A stretch of DNA of 42,154 bases, taken from contig NZ_JAKRFN010000035.1 in NCBI RefSeq assembly GCF_022348085.1, positions 1 through 42,154 on the forward strand, written 5' to 3'. The position numbers and the translations under genes were made by a program. Below, one piece after another: positions 23,405-31,556 of this stretch. The notes beneath the pieces are model-generated. The model saw only the letters and a program-made list of their open reading frames with translations. It was not told where the DNA came from and ran no database searches. The DNA is from Mycobacterium sp. PSTR-4-N (GTDB taxonomy: Bacteria; Actinomycetota; Actinomycetes; Mycobacteriales; Mycobacteriaceae). Numbering within the stretch: position 1 is the first letter of the stretch; each line of letters starts with the position of its first letter.

Positions 23405-23449
23405 CGACTCGATCGGCTGCGGAGGGGACAGCCGATCGGGTCGTTTGTC
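23405..23449 (+). terminator. Strong intrinsic-type terminator hairpin
   Basis: Inverted repeat: 15-nt arms at 23405-23419 and 23429-23443 with a 9-nt loop, paired throughout with one G-T wobble; the inner ten pairs (CGATCGGCTG with CAGCCGATCG) are perfect. TTTGTCATT follows on the plus strand. It lies between the convergent Hsp70-like gene (ends 23339) and the ABC ATPase (ends 23469), so it may serve both. Confidence 0.75.
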
Positions 23450-23468
23450 ATTCAGGACCAGGCCGGCG

Positions 23469-24467
23469 TCAGACCGGCATCCTCTCTACATTGCGCGGAT
23501 GGTGGCACGCGGCCGCGTGACCGGCCTCGTAGGGCACCAATGCCGGCTCCTCGGCGGAGCAGATCTCCGTCGCCCACGGGCAGCGGGTGTGGAACCGGCA
23601 TCCCGACGGCGGATCACTCGGGCTCGGGACGTCACCCTCGAGAACCACGCGTTCACGAGCCGCGTTGAGGCGCGGATCGGGGATGGGAACAGCCGACAGC
23701 AAGGCATTCGAATAGGGATGCACGGGGCGGTCGTAGAGGCTGTCGGTGTCCGAGTTCTCCATGACCTTGCCCAGATACATCACCGCGACGCGGTCTGAGA
23801 CGTGTCGGACCACCCCCAGATCGTGGGCGACGAACAGATACGACAGCCCGAACTCAGCCTGCAAGTCCTTGAGCAGGTTCACGATCTGCGCCTGAACCGA
23901 GACGTCGAGAGCGGACACCGGTTCGTCGGCCACGATCAGCTTCGGTTGCAGCGCCAGCGCGCGGGCGATACCGATGCGCTGCCGTTGACCGCCCGAGAAC
24001 TCGTGGGGGAACCGGTTGTAGTGCTCGGGCCGCAGGCCCACACGGTCCAGCAGGTCCTGCACCCGCCGCTTCAGTTCGGCGCCGCTTGCGAGACCGTGCA
24101 GATCCATCGGATCGCCGACGATCTGCCCGACGCGCTTGCGTGGATTCAGTGACGCGTAGGGATCCTGGAAGATCATCTGCATCTGTCGGCGCAGCGGTCG
24201 CAGCTCTCGTCGCGACAACCCGACCAGTTCCTGCCCGAGGAACTTGACCGACCCCGAGGTCGGCGGGATCAGCTGCAGGATCGCCCGGCACAGCGTCGAC
24301 TTGCCGCAGCCCGATTCGCCGACCAGACCCAGGGTTTCGCCTTCGTTCAACGTCAGGCTCACCCCGTCGACGGCGCGCACCGTACCGACTTCGCGCTCGA
24401 TGACCAGACCCGAGCGGATGGGGTAGTGCTTGGTCACATCGGTGACTTCGAGCAGCGGTTCGGTCAT
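23469..24467 (-). CDS. Peptide ABC transporter ATPase, OppF/DppF type
   Basis: A 332-aa ABC ATPase. Walker A GESGCGKST (50-58), Q-loop IFQDPYASLNPRKR, signature EFSGGQRQRIGIARAL, Walker B KLIVADEPVSALDVS, and the oligopeptide-family C-terminal extension with RFHTRCPWATEIC, where cysteines bind an iron-sulfur cluster in relatives. It works with the OppD-type ATPase as a heterodimer. ATG at 24467 overlaps the previous stop (ATGA). It is the last gene of the five-gene peptide-importer operon. Confidence 0.94.
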   Translation of the reverse strand: MTEPLLEVTDVTKHYPIRSGLVIEREVGTVRAVDGVSLTLNEGETLGLVGESGCGKSTLCRAILQLIPPTSGSVKFLGQELVGLSRRELRPLRRQMQMIFQDPYASLNPRKRVGQIVGDPMDLHGLASGAELKRRVQDLLDRVGLRPEHYNRFPHEFSGGQRQRIGIARALALQPKLIVADEPVSALDVSVQAQIVNLLKDLQAEFGLSYLFVAHDLGVVRHVSDRVAVMYLGKVMENSDTDSLYDRPVHPYSNALLSAVPIPDPRLNAARERVVLEGDVPSPSDPPSGCRFHTRCPWATEICSAEEPALVPYEAGHAAACHHPRNVERMPV

Positions 24468-25489
24468 GCGCGCACCCGGGCCTTCTCCTCGAGGTCGAGC
24501 CAGCAGCGGTCCAGATGCGACCCGCTCTGCGTGGCCGCCAGGTCGGGCGGCTGCGCGCAGCGGTCGAATTCGAACGCACACCGGGGCGCGAACCGGCACC
24601 CCGGCGGCGGGGCCAGCAGTGACGGTGGCTGGCCGGGGATCTGCTCGAGGCGCTCCGAGCGTGGTCGGTCCAACCGCGCCAACGAGCCGAGCAACCCCCA
24701 GGTGTAGGGATGCTGTGGGGAGTAGAAGATGTCGTCCAGGCTGCCGTCCTCGACGATCTGCCCCGCGTACATCACCGCGACCCGGTCGGCGATCTCGGCC
24801 ACCACGCCGAGATCGTGGGTGATCAGTACCACGGCCAGGCCGCGTTCGGCGTTCAGTCGCGCCAGCAGCCGCAGGATCTGCGCCTGCACCGTCACGTCGA
24901 GGGCGGTGGTCGGTTCATCGGCGATCAGCACGGCGGGCTCCAGAGCCAGTGACATCGCGATCATCACGCGTTGTCGCATGCCGCCCGAGAACTCGTGCGG
25001 ATAGCTGCGCAGACGCTCCTTGGCATTCGGGATGCCCACCGCGGCAAGCAGTTCGGCGGCCTGACGGGCGGCCTCGGACTTCGGCACGTCGCGGTGTGCA
25101 CGAATCATCTCGACGATCTGATCGCCGACCCGGTACACCGGGTTGAGCGACGACATCGGATCCTGGAACACCATGGCGATCTCCTCGCCGCGGATGTCCC
25201 TCAAGCCGTCGTCATCGAGGCCGACGAGTTCCCGCCCGCGGTAGGTGACCGATCCGGTGATCCGGCTGTTCGGCGACCGCGTGAGCCCCGTCAGTGTCTG
25301 GGCGGTCACGCTCTTGCCCGAGCCCGATTCACCGACGATGGCCAGGATCTCACCGGGGGCCAGGGAGAAGGACACCCCGTCGACCGCCTGCACCACACCG
25401 TCCTCGGTGGCGAAGCTGACCCGTAGGTCGTCAACCGCCAGCAGTTCTTGGCTCATGGGTTTGTCGATTCGCTCGCAAGCGTCGCTCAT
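24464..25489 (-). CDS. Peptide ABC transporter ATPase, OppD/DppD type
   Basis: A 341-aa ABC ATPase: Walker A GESGSGKS (53-60), VFQDPMSSLNP, signature EFSGGMRQRVMIAMSLAL, Walker B VLIADEPTTALDV, and the oligopeptide_HPY-type C-terminus with three cysteines. I keep ATG 25489 because it overlaps the preceding permease stop (ATGA); an internal ATG at 25456 (MSQELLAV) would match the usual domain start. Neither has a clear ribosome site. In M. tuberculosis Opp and Dpp the two ATPases are fused (from memory), whereas here they are separate genes. Confidence 0.94.
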   Translation of the reverse strand: MSDACERIDKPMSQELLAVDDLRVSFATEDGVVQAVDGVSFSLAPGEILAIVGESGSGKSVTAQTLTGLTRSPNSRITGSVTYRGRELVGLDDDGLRDIRGEEIAMVFQDPMSSLNPVYRVGDQIVEMIRAHRDVPKSEAARQAAELLAAVGIPNAKERLRSYPHEFSGGMRQRVMIAMSLALEPAVLIADEPTTALDVTVQAQILRLLARLNAERGLAVVLITHDLGVVAEIADRVAVMYAGQIVEDGSLDDIFYSPQHPYTWGLLGSLARLDRPRSERLEQIPGQPPSLLAPPPGCRFAPRCAFEFDRCAQPPDLAATQSGSHLDRCWLDLEEKARVRA

Positions 25490-26448
25490 GCCGGTGCCGC
25501 CTGTCCCAGTCGGATTCGCGGATCCAGCACGGCGTAGGCGATGTCGACGATCGTGTTGAACAGCACGATGAAGAACGCGCCGAACATCGTCACCGCCATG
25601 AGCGGCGGTAGATCGAGGCTGCGGATCGCCTCGCCGGCATACAGACCCACACCGTCGAGGTTGTACACCGTCTCGGTCAGAATCGCCCCTCCACCGACGA
25701 CCATGCCGAAATCCAGGCCGAACAGTGTGACAATCGGAATCATGGAGTTGCGCAGCACATGTCGAATCCGGACCTGACGTTCGGTCAGGCCCTTCGCCCG
25801 TGCCGTGCGCACGTAGTCCTCGTTCATCGCGTCGAGCATGTTCGACCGCAGCACCCGGCTATAGAAGCCGATGAACAACACCGCCAGGGTGAACCACGGC
25901 AGCACGAGGTGGTAAGCCCAGTCCAGGGGATCCTCGGTCAGCGGAACGTAACTGCCCGTCGGGAACAACTGGACCTTGTAGGTGAAGAAGTACAGCAGGA
26001 TGGCCGCCAGCCAGAACACCGGCATCGAGATGCCGACCAGGGACAGGATGCTCAGCGCGCGGTCACCGAACTTGCCGGCGTGCACGGCGCTGAGGTAACC
26101 GAACAGCACCGCCAGCGTCATCCAGATCACTGCCGCGCCGATGCACAGTGAGAACGTCGCCGGTAACCCGTGCCAGATCTGTTCGCCCACATTGCGATCG
26201 CTCGCATAGGACGTGAGTTCACCGGTGAAGATCTGTTTCATCATGGTCAGGTATTGCACGGGCAGGGGCCGGTCGAGTCCGAGGTCGGCGTTGACCCGGG
26301 CGATGAGCTCTGGATCGGCGTTCTTGCCGGCGATCCGTGCCGCCGGATCCGAGTTCGGCACCACGTTGAAGATCAGGAAGACGATCACCGAGATCGCGAA
26401 CAGCACGGCGACCATGCCGAGCACCCGGCGCAGGACGAACCGTGCCAT
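25486..26448 (-). CDS. Peptide ABC transporter permease, OppB/DppB type
   Basis: A 320-aa membrane protein with six TM helices. It begins MARFVLRRVLGMVAVLFAIS, as OppB/DppB proteins do. The cytoplasmic EAA loop is DYVRTARAKGLTERQVRIRH, which contacts the ATPases. ATG 26448 shares its A with the stop of the preceding permease (TGATG). Its stop overlaps the OppD start. Confidence 0.93.
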   Translation of the reverse strand: MARFVLRRVLGMVAVLFAISVIVFLIFNVVPNSDPAARIAGKNADPELIARVNADLGLDRPLPVQYLTMMKQIFTGELTSYASDRNVGEQIWHGLPATFSLCIGAAVIWMTLAVLFGYLSAVHAGKFGDRALSILSLVGISMPVFWLAAILLYFFTYKVQLFPTGSYVPLTEDPLDWAYHLVLPWFTLAVLFIGFYSRVLRSNMLDAMNEDYVRTARAKGLTERQVRIRHVLRNSMIPIVTLFGLDFGMVVGGGAILTETVYNLDGVGLYAGEAIRSLDLPPLMAVTMFGAFFIVLFNTIVDIAYAVLDPRIRLGQAAPA

Positions 26449-27485
26449 CAGTGCTCCAACCTCAGACGTGCCTTCGGGTCCAACGCGTCGCGCAAGCCGT
26501 CCCCGAAGACGTTGAGCGCCAGGACCGTGATCACGATCAGCAGACCCGGCACGATCGTCAGATGCGGTGCGGTGTAGATCAATTGGTAGCCGTCGGCGAT
26601 CATCGTGCCCCAGGAGGCGTTGGGTGGCCGAACCCCGGCGCCGAGGAACGACAGCGCCGACTCCAGCAGCATGTTGTTGGCGATGTTCAGTGTGAAGAAC
26701 ACGATGATCGTGGAGATGATGTTCGGGAGCAGCTCGCCGACCATGATCCGCAGCGGACCCATCCCTTGCGCGACGGCGGCTTCGACGAATTCCTTCTCGC
26801 GCAGGGCCAGGATCTCCCCGCGCAGCGGCCTGGCCATGTAGGGCACGTACACCAGGCCGATGATCAGGATGGGGATCCAGATCGAATCGCCCGCGATCTG
26901 CAGGACGCCCAGTTTGAGGCCTCCGATGGCCAGCGCCGTGCCCAGCGCGATTCCCAGCAGCAACACCGGGAAGGCCCAGATCACGTCGAGGATGCGGGAC
27001 AGCACCGCGTCGATCCACCCGCGGTAGTACCCGGCGAGCAACGCGACGACGACCGCGAGCACCGTGGTCACTGCCGCGGCCGCGAGCCCGATGTAGATCG
27101 AGGTCCGCCCGCCGTACATGAGACGCACCATGACATCTCGGCCATTCTGATCGGCGCCGAGCAGGTATCGACCGTGCAGACCCGGCCCGAGCGGGGTGCC
27201 GTCCGGCGCGACGACGTCCGTGTCGACGCCGTTGATGCTGACCGTGTCGGTGATGTGGTTGTCGTTCGGTCCGGTCTGCGCGACGTAGTGCGCCCACAGG
27301 GGTGCGGCCAGGCAGAACAGCACGATCAGGATGAACAGCACACCGCAGGCCAGGGCAACCTTGTTGCGGCGCAGTCGAAGCCACGCCAGGTACCACGGAT
27401 TACGGCCCTGGATCTGCTCTTTGGGCACCCCGACGGGCAGCGGCGGCTCGTCGGGGGCGTCGACGTCAGGGACAGAGGCGACCAT
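26448..27485 (-). CDS. Peptide ABC transporter permease, OppC/DppC type
   Basis: A 345-aa membrane protein with the OppC N-terminal helix after a 35-residue cytosolic leader, an extracellular insert of about 60 residues that includes HGRYLLGADQNGRDV, and five further TM helices. The EAA loop is EFVEAAVAQGMGPLRIM. Here the C-type permease precedes the B-type, the reverse of many opp/dpp operons. It starts 3 nt after the binding-protein stop. Confidence 0.93.
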   Translation of the reverse strand: MVASVPDVDAPDEPPLPVGVPKEQIQGRNPWYLAWLRLRRNKVALACGVLFILIVLFCLAAPLWAHYVAQTGPNDNHITDTVSINGVDTDVVAPDGTPLGPGLHGRYLLGADQNGRDVMVRLMYGGRTSIYIGLAAAAVTTVLAVVVALLAGYYRGWIDAVLSRILDVIWAFPVLLLGIALGTALAIGGLKLGVLQIAGDSIWIPILIIGLVYVPYMARPLRGEILALREKEFVEAAVAQGMGPLRIMVGELLPNIISTIIVFFTLNIANNMLLESALSFLGAGVRPPNASWGTMIADGYQLIYTAPHLTIVPGLLIVITVLALNVFGDGLRDALDPKARLRLEH

Positions 27486-27488
27486 CGA

Positions 27489-29153
27489 CTACTTCACCGC
27501 GAACGAGGTGAAGTCCTGCTTGAACAACAGATGCTGATACGACTTGTCGAAGTCCATGCGCTCGGACAGGAACGTGGTGAACTGCTCGTTGCCGTAGGGC
27601 GCCCACACCGCCTGCTCCATGTAGGCCTTGTCGAGATCGGCGTACTGCTGTTCGACGCCGGGGTCGGTGATCTGCTTGGTCAGCAGCTCGTTCATCTTCG
27701 CGTCGAGCTCTGGCAGGTTGGCCCGGGAAAGATTGTTGCCGTTGGTCGGCAGGATGCTGGCGCCGTTGAGCAGAGGACGGAAGAAGTCGTCCGGGTGCGG
27801 GAAGTCCTGGAACCAGTCGGCGAATCCGGTGTCCACGTCAGGGGTGGACTGGTTGCCGATCGTGGTCCAATAGACGTCTCCGGCAATCACTTTCAGCGTC
27901 GCGTTGAAGCCGAGCTGGGTCAGCAGGTCGTGGTAGTACTCCCCGATGCGCTTGCGGTCCGGCTCGTCGTCGGTCCACACCGTGATGTCACGGTCGGCCG
28001 GGTTGGCCTCGGCGAGCAACTGCTTGGCCTTGTTCATGTCGGGACCGGGGTAGAGCTTGTACTCCTGGTAGCCCGGCATGCCCGGTGGGAGGACCTGCTG
28101 GGTCGGGTGCAGACGGCCACCGAAGATGCGGTTCAGCGCCTCCGGGTCGACGGCGTAGTTGATGGCCTGGCGCACCTTGACGTCGTTGAACGGGGCTTTC
28201 TGGGTGTTCATGAAGAAGTAGTAGGTGTTGATCGATTCCTCCATCCGGAAGCGATCGGCGTAGCGGGTCTTGACCTCCTGCAGCCGGTCCGAGGGCACCG
28301 GGTCGACCATGAAATCGACCTTGTTCTGCGCGATGTCGGTGACCTGCGCGCTCTGGTTCTTGTTCTCGACCACCGTGATCTTGTCGACGTTGGCGTCGGC
28401 GACCTCGGATGCGCCGGCGTCCTTGACGGTCGTGAACTGCGGGTTGCGCTCCATGGTCAGCGTCCGCGGCGCATCGACGTTGCTGATCATGAACGGACCA
28501 CTCGCGGGCGGCGGCGTGTTGGTGGTGTCGCCGTCCAGCTTGGTCGTGGGCGGCACCGGGGCGGCGAACATCAACGCCAGCAGGTTCTCGAAGGTGCCGT
28601 TGGGGCCGGTCAGCTTGATGGTGATGTCGCCGGTGTTGTCGTCGGTGGTGATGCCGGTGATCGTGTCGGCCTTGCCGTCGGCGTACTCCTTGGCGCCGAC
28701 GATCACGTCATAGAACACCGATCCGCCCGAGTCCGCCTTGAACAGGCGCTGGACGGCATAGGTGAAGTCGGAGGCTTTGATCGGGGTGCCGTCGGAGTAC
28801 TTCATGTTCTTGCGAAGCTTCAGCCTGTAGGTCGTGCCGTCCGGGGAGATGTCCGGCATCGCCTCGGCGAGCCCCGGCACGATCTCGGTGCCGTCCTTGC
28901 CCTTGGAGTGCTTGTAGGTCAGCAGGGGCGTGTAGACGTTCCACAGGATCTCCCAGCCTTCGACCGTGTAGGACAGCTGGGGGTCGACGTAATCAGGGAA
29001 CGACGTCAGCGCGACGGTGATGTCTCCGCCGCCCCCTCCGCCGGAGCCGCCACCCGATCCGCTGTCGTTGCCGCATGCGGCCACGCCGAAGGCGGCCAGC
29101 ACGATGATGCAGACGAGCGCGAGTCCATGTCGAACCGAACGTGCGGTGTTCAC
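27489..29153 (-). CDS. Peptide ABC transporter substrate-binding lipoprotein (SBP family 5)
   Basis: A 554-aa exported lipoprotein. It has a basic start, a hydrophobic segment and the lipobox VAAC (C27), then a Gly/Ser linker and a family 5 binding domain: TYRLKLRKNMKYSDGTPIKA, the RQAINYAVD motif and FADWFQDFPHPDDFF. It would deliver oligopeptides or similar solutes to the two permeases. GTG 29153 is preceded by GAGGGG at about 6 nt; a frame extension upstream adds 19 residues that do not fit a signal peptide. It is the first gene of the operon. The 200-nt gap upstream to the DUF222 gene contains AT-rich TTTTTC repeats around 29210-29226 but no promoter I can defend. Confidence 0.93.
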   Translation of the reverse strand: MNTARSVRHGLALVCIIVLAAFGVAACGNDSGSGGGSGGGGGGDITVALTSFPDYVDPQLSYTVEGWEILWNVYTPLLTYKHSKGKDGTEIVPGLAEAMPDISPDGTTYRLKLRKNMKYSDGTPIKASDFTYAVQRLFKADSGGSVFYDVIVGAKEYADGKADTITGITTDDNTGDITIKLTGPNGTFENLLALMFAAPVPPTTKLDGDTTNTPPPASGPFMISNVDAPRTLTMERNPQFTTVKDAGASEVADANVDKITVVENKNQSAQVTDIAQNKVDFMVDPVPSDRLQEVKTRYADRFRMEESINTYYFFMNTQKAPFNDVKVRQAINYAVDPEALNRIFGGRLHPTQQVLPPGMPGYQEYKLYPGPDMNKAKQLLAEANPADRDITVWTDDEPDRKRIGEYYHDLLTQLGFNATLKVIAGDVYWTTIGNQSTPDVDTGFADWFQDFPHPDDFFRPLLNGASILPTNGNNLSRANLPELDAKMNELLTKQITDPGVEQQYADLDKAYMEQAVWAPYGNEQFTTFLSERMDFDKSYQHLLFKQDFTSFAVK

Positions 29154-29347
29154 AGTGTTCCCCTCGGTCGGGTGGCCCGAAATCCAAGACTTGTCCGAGC
29201 CTCTGAGCATTTTTCAGAAATTTTTCCGATCGGCAACTCGTGTTCACAGAAAACTGCCGACCGCACTGCTGGAGTCACCTTAGTGCGGACTGTGCGCCGC
29301 GTCGCGTGATCCGAGATCTGTGGCAGCCCGACTGAGTTTGTCGGACA

Positions 29348-29363
29348 TCGAATGTATGTTCGA
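29348..29363 (+). promoter_or_regulatory. LexA (SOS) box over the DUF222/HNH promoter
   Basis: TCGAAT-GTAT-GTTCGA, one base from the mycobacterial SOS box TCGAAC-N4-GTTCGA. The candidate -10 TATGTT (29355-29360) lies inside the box and ends 6 nt before the ATG at 29367, so bound LexA would block RNA polymerase directly. SOS boxes are established in front of 13E12-family genes in M. tuberculosis. Confidence 0.8.
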
Positions 29364-29366
29364 GGA

Positions 29367-30794
29367 ATGTCGGAGGCGCGGGAGGCGGTGGCGGGGCTAC
29401 GGGCTGCCGTGGATGCCGTGCTCGCCGCCGATCTCGACCTGTCCACCGCCGCCGAGGTCGTGGAGCTGCTCGATGAGCTGCAAACCGCGAGCTGCCGGCT
29501 GCCCGCCGCCGGACATCGCGCCCTGGCCCGGCTGCAGGTCGAGACCACCCCACAGAAGATGGGCGCCAAAAACTGGAAAGACGTGCTGGCGATCCGCTAC
29601 CGGATCAGCGGCTCCGAAGCGCACCGTCGCCTGACCGAAGCCGCGCTGCTCGCCCCACGACAGTCGATGACCGGAGAACCCCTCCCGCCAGCCCTGCCGG
29701 CGACCGCGACGGCGCAGGCCGAGGGGCGGATCACCCCGGAGCATGTCGAGGTGATCCGCAAGGTTGTCGACAAGCTGCCCGGCTTCGTCGACGTGACAAC
29801 TCGGGAGCAGTTCGAAGCCGATGTCGTGCGTATCGCCGCCGGTGCCGGCCCGAAAGCCACCCACGACGCCGCCGAGCTGGAACTGTTTTTATTGGATCAG
29901 GACGGACCCGAACCCGACGACACTGAACGCACCCGCAAACGTTCCCTGAGTAAGGGGCGGCAGGGGCGCGATGGGATGACGCCGTGGCGGGCGGATCTGA
30001 CCCCAGAAGCGGCGGCGATATGGGAGGCGATCTTCGCGAAATACGCCGCCCCGGGGATGTGTAACCCCGACGATGACGAGCCGTGCACGTCGGGGACGCC
30101 CACCCAGGCGCAGATCGACAGTGATCACCGCAGCCTGGCCCAACGCCAGCACGACGCGCTGGTCGCAGTCGGGCGGATCGCGTTGATGAGCGGTGAGTTG
30201 GGTCAGCTGAATGGGTTGCCGGTGACGGTGATCGTGCGGACCACTCTGCAGGACCTGGAATCCCGGGCCGGGATCGGCACCACCGGCGGCGGCACAAAGT
30301 TGCCCATCAAAGACGTGATTCGGATGGGGGCGCACTCCAGCCACTACCTCGCAATCTTCGACCGGGCCACCGGCGCCGCCCTGGACCTGTTCCGCACCCG
30401 CAGGGCGGCCTCGGCGGCGCAGCGGATCATGCTGATCGCCCGCGACGGAGGCTGCACCAAACCCGGCTGCCCCGTAGGGGCCTACGGCTGCCAGGTCCAC
30501 CACGTCACCCAGGATTGGGCCGACGGCGGACTGACCAACGTCGACGACCTCGGCCTGGCCTGCCCACCCGACAACCGCTCGGTGAAAGAGGGCGGCTGGA
30601 GCACGTCCATGAACACCCGCCACGAAGTCGAGTGGACCCCACCGCCGAAGCTCGACACCGGCCAGACGAAAGTCAACACCCACCACACCCCCGAACGCCT
30701 GCTGCGCCCACCCGAGGACGAGAAGCCCACCCAGGAATCGGCCGACCCATCAGAACCCGGCGGACCCGCACCACCCGACAACCAGGTCGCCTGA
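29367..30794 (+). CDS. DUF222 / HNH endonuclease-domain protein (13E12 repeat family)
   Basis: A 475-aa protein: DUF222 domain (about 1-330) and a C-terminal HNH nuclease-like domain (about 355-420) with CTKPGCPVGAYGCQVHHV (HH at about 378-379), then WADGGLTNVDDLGLACPPDN. The last metal ligand is DN rather than HH or HN, a form I recall in other mycobacterial members. The tail is Pro-rich. Function is unknown; the family is multi-copy and DNA-damage inducible. I start at ATG 29367 because TATGTT lies 6 nt upstream inside a LexA box; ATG 29352 lies within the box itself. A terminator follows at 30831. Confidence 0.9.
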   Translation: MSEAREAVAGLRAAVDAVLAADLDLSTAAEVVELLDELQTASCRLPAAGHRALARLQVETTPQKMGAKNWKDVLAIRYRISGSEAHRRLTEAALLAPRQSMTGEPLPPALPATATAQAEGRITPEHVEVIRKVVDKLPGFVDVTTREQFEADVVRIAAGAGPKATHDAAELELFLLDQDGPEPDDTERTRKRSLSKGRQGRDGMTPWRADLTPEAAAIWEAIFAKYAAPGMCNPDDDEPCTSGTPTQAQIDSDHRSLAQRQHDALVAVGRIALMSGELGQLNGLPVTVIVRTTLQDLESRAGIGTTGGGTKLPIKDVIRMGAHSSHYLAIFDRATGAALDLFRTRRAASAAQRIMLIARDGGCTKPGCPVGAYGCQVHHVTQDWADGGLTNVDDLGLACPPDNRSVKEGGWSTSMNTRHEVEWTPPPKLDTGQTKVNTHHTPERLLRPPEDEKPTQESADPSEPGGPAPPDNQVA

Positions 30795-30830
30795 TCGGCG
30801 CGGTGAATCCTGTGGCCGATGATGCTGATG

Positions 30831-30854
30831 GTGCCAGCGTGGCACTTTGTTATT
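30831..30854 (+). terminator. Intrinsic terminator of the DUF222 gene
   Basis: GTGCCA-GCG-TGGCAC, a perfect 6-bp stem with 3-nt loop, followed by TTTGTTATT, 37 nt after the DUF222 stop. Its place also shows that the next gene does not begin before it. Confidence 0.65.
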
Positions 30855-30908
30855 GAAAGTTTGCCATGCGTCTGTGATTTCGTGATGTCCCCACTTAGTG
30901 TGCAATGC

Positions 30909-31556
30909 GTGGGCAGGCACTCCCAGGTTCGACAGCGGCGTTCGCGCGCGCGAGTGCTGACTGCCCTCGGCCTTCCCGCGGCAGCATTGCTCGTGGCCGG
31001 TGCCGACGTGCAACGCCCGATCACCCCACCGGTCGAGCCGGCTGTTGCAGAGGCACCGCCGTGCTGCATGGAGCTGGTGGCCGCGCCGCCGACGGGATTC
31101 GCATCGAACAGCGGGCCGACCGGCAGCCGGGTGCAGTGGGTGGCCAGCTCCCGCGCGGCCGTTCGCCAACCTCAGATTTTGCCCGTCGGACGGGCCCCCG
31201 AGCAGGGCCTGCAGGTGAAGACGATCCTGGTCGCCCGCGCAGTCAGTGCGATCTTCCCCGAGATCCACAGCATCGGCGGGGTTCGACAAGACCCGCTGCC
31301 ATGGCATCCCAACGGACTGGCCATCGACGTGATGATCCCGAATGCGAGCAGTGCCGAAGGGATCGCGCTGGGCAACCAGATCGTCGCGTTCGCCCTCAAG
31401 AACGCCGAGCGGTTCGGTCTTCAGGACTGCATCTGGCGCGGCGTCTACTACACCCCGGGCGGCGGACGCGCCGGCGGCTACGGGCACTACGACCACGTGC
31501 ACATCACCACACACGGCGGCGGTTACCCGACCGGCGACGAGGTCTACTACCGCTGA
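30909..31556 (+). CDS. Secreted M15/VldE-like (ARB_07466-type) protein
   Basis: A 215-aa exported protein. I start at GTG 30909 (read as MGRHSQ...), a common actinobacterial N-terminus for such proteins, followed by arginines and the hydrophobic VLTALGLPAAALLVAGA. The C-terminal domain (about 100-215) has HPNGLAIDVMIP and GHYDHVHIT, a histidine/aspartate set like that of M15 D,D-peptidases and VanY, in the order H, D, H-x-H. It probably acts on or binds the cell wall, but activity is unproven. Alternative starts are GTG 30900 or ATG 30885; earlier ones would place the terminator inside the gene. It overlaps the next convergent gene by 10 nt. Confidence 0.72.
   Translation: MGRHSQVRQRRSRARVLTALGLPAAALLVAGADVQRPITPPVEPAVAEAPPCCMELVAAPPTGFASNSGPTGSRVQWVASSRAAVRQPQILPVGRAPEQGLQVKTILVARAVSAIFPEIHSIGGVRQDPLPWHPNGLAIDVMIPNASSAEGIALGNQIVAFALKNAERFGLQDCIWRGVYYTPGGGRAGGYGHYDHVHITTHGGGYPTGDEVYYR

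Noticed and set aside
26442..29309. A very long open frame on the plus strand (955 codons).
   Set aside because: It lies antisense to two well-supported transporter genes and encodes an Asp/Gly/Arg/Val-rich sequence with no domain. It is the usual shadow frame of GC-rich coding DNA. The same holds for plus frames at 3085-5124 and 38466-40340.
29357..29634. ATG at 29357 inside the SOS box (MFEE...) as start of the DUF222 gene, as I recall from other 13E12 members.
   Set aside because: Here that frame is out of register with the DUF222 protein and reads Arg/Pro/Cys-rich sequence.
30819..30908. N-terminal extension of the secreted M15/VldE-like protein.
   Set aside because: It would run through the terminator of the previous gene and put about 30 non-signal residues before the signal peptide.
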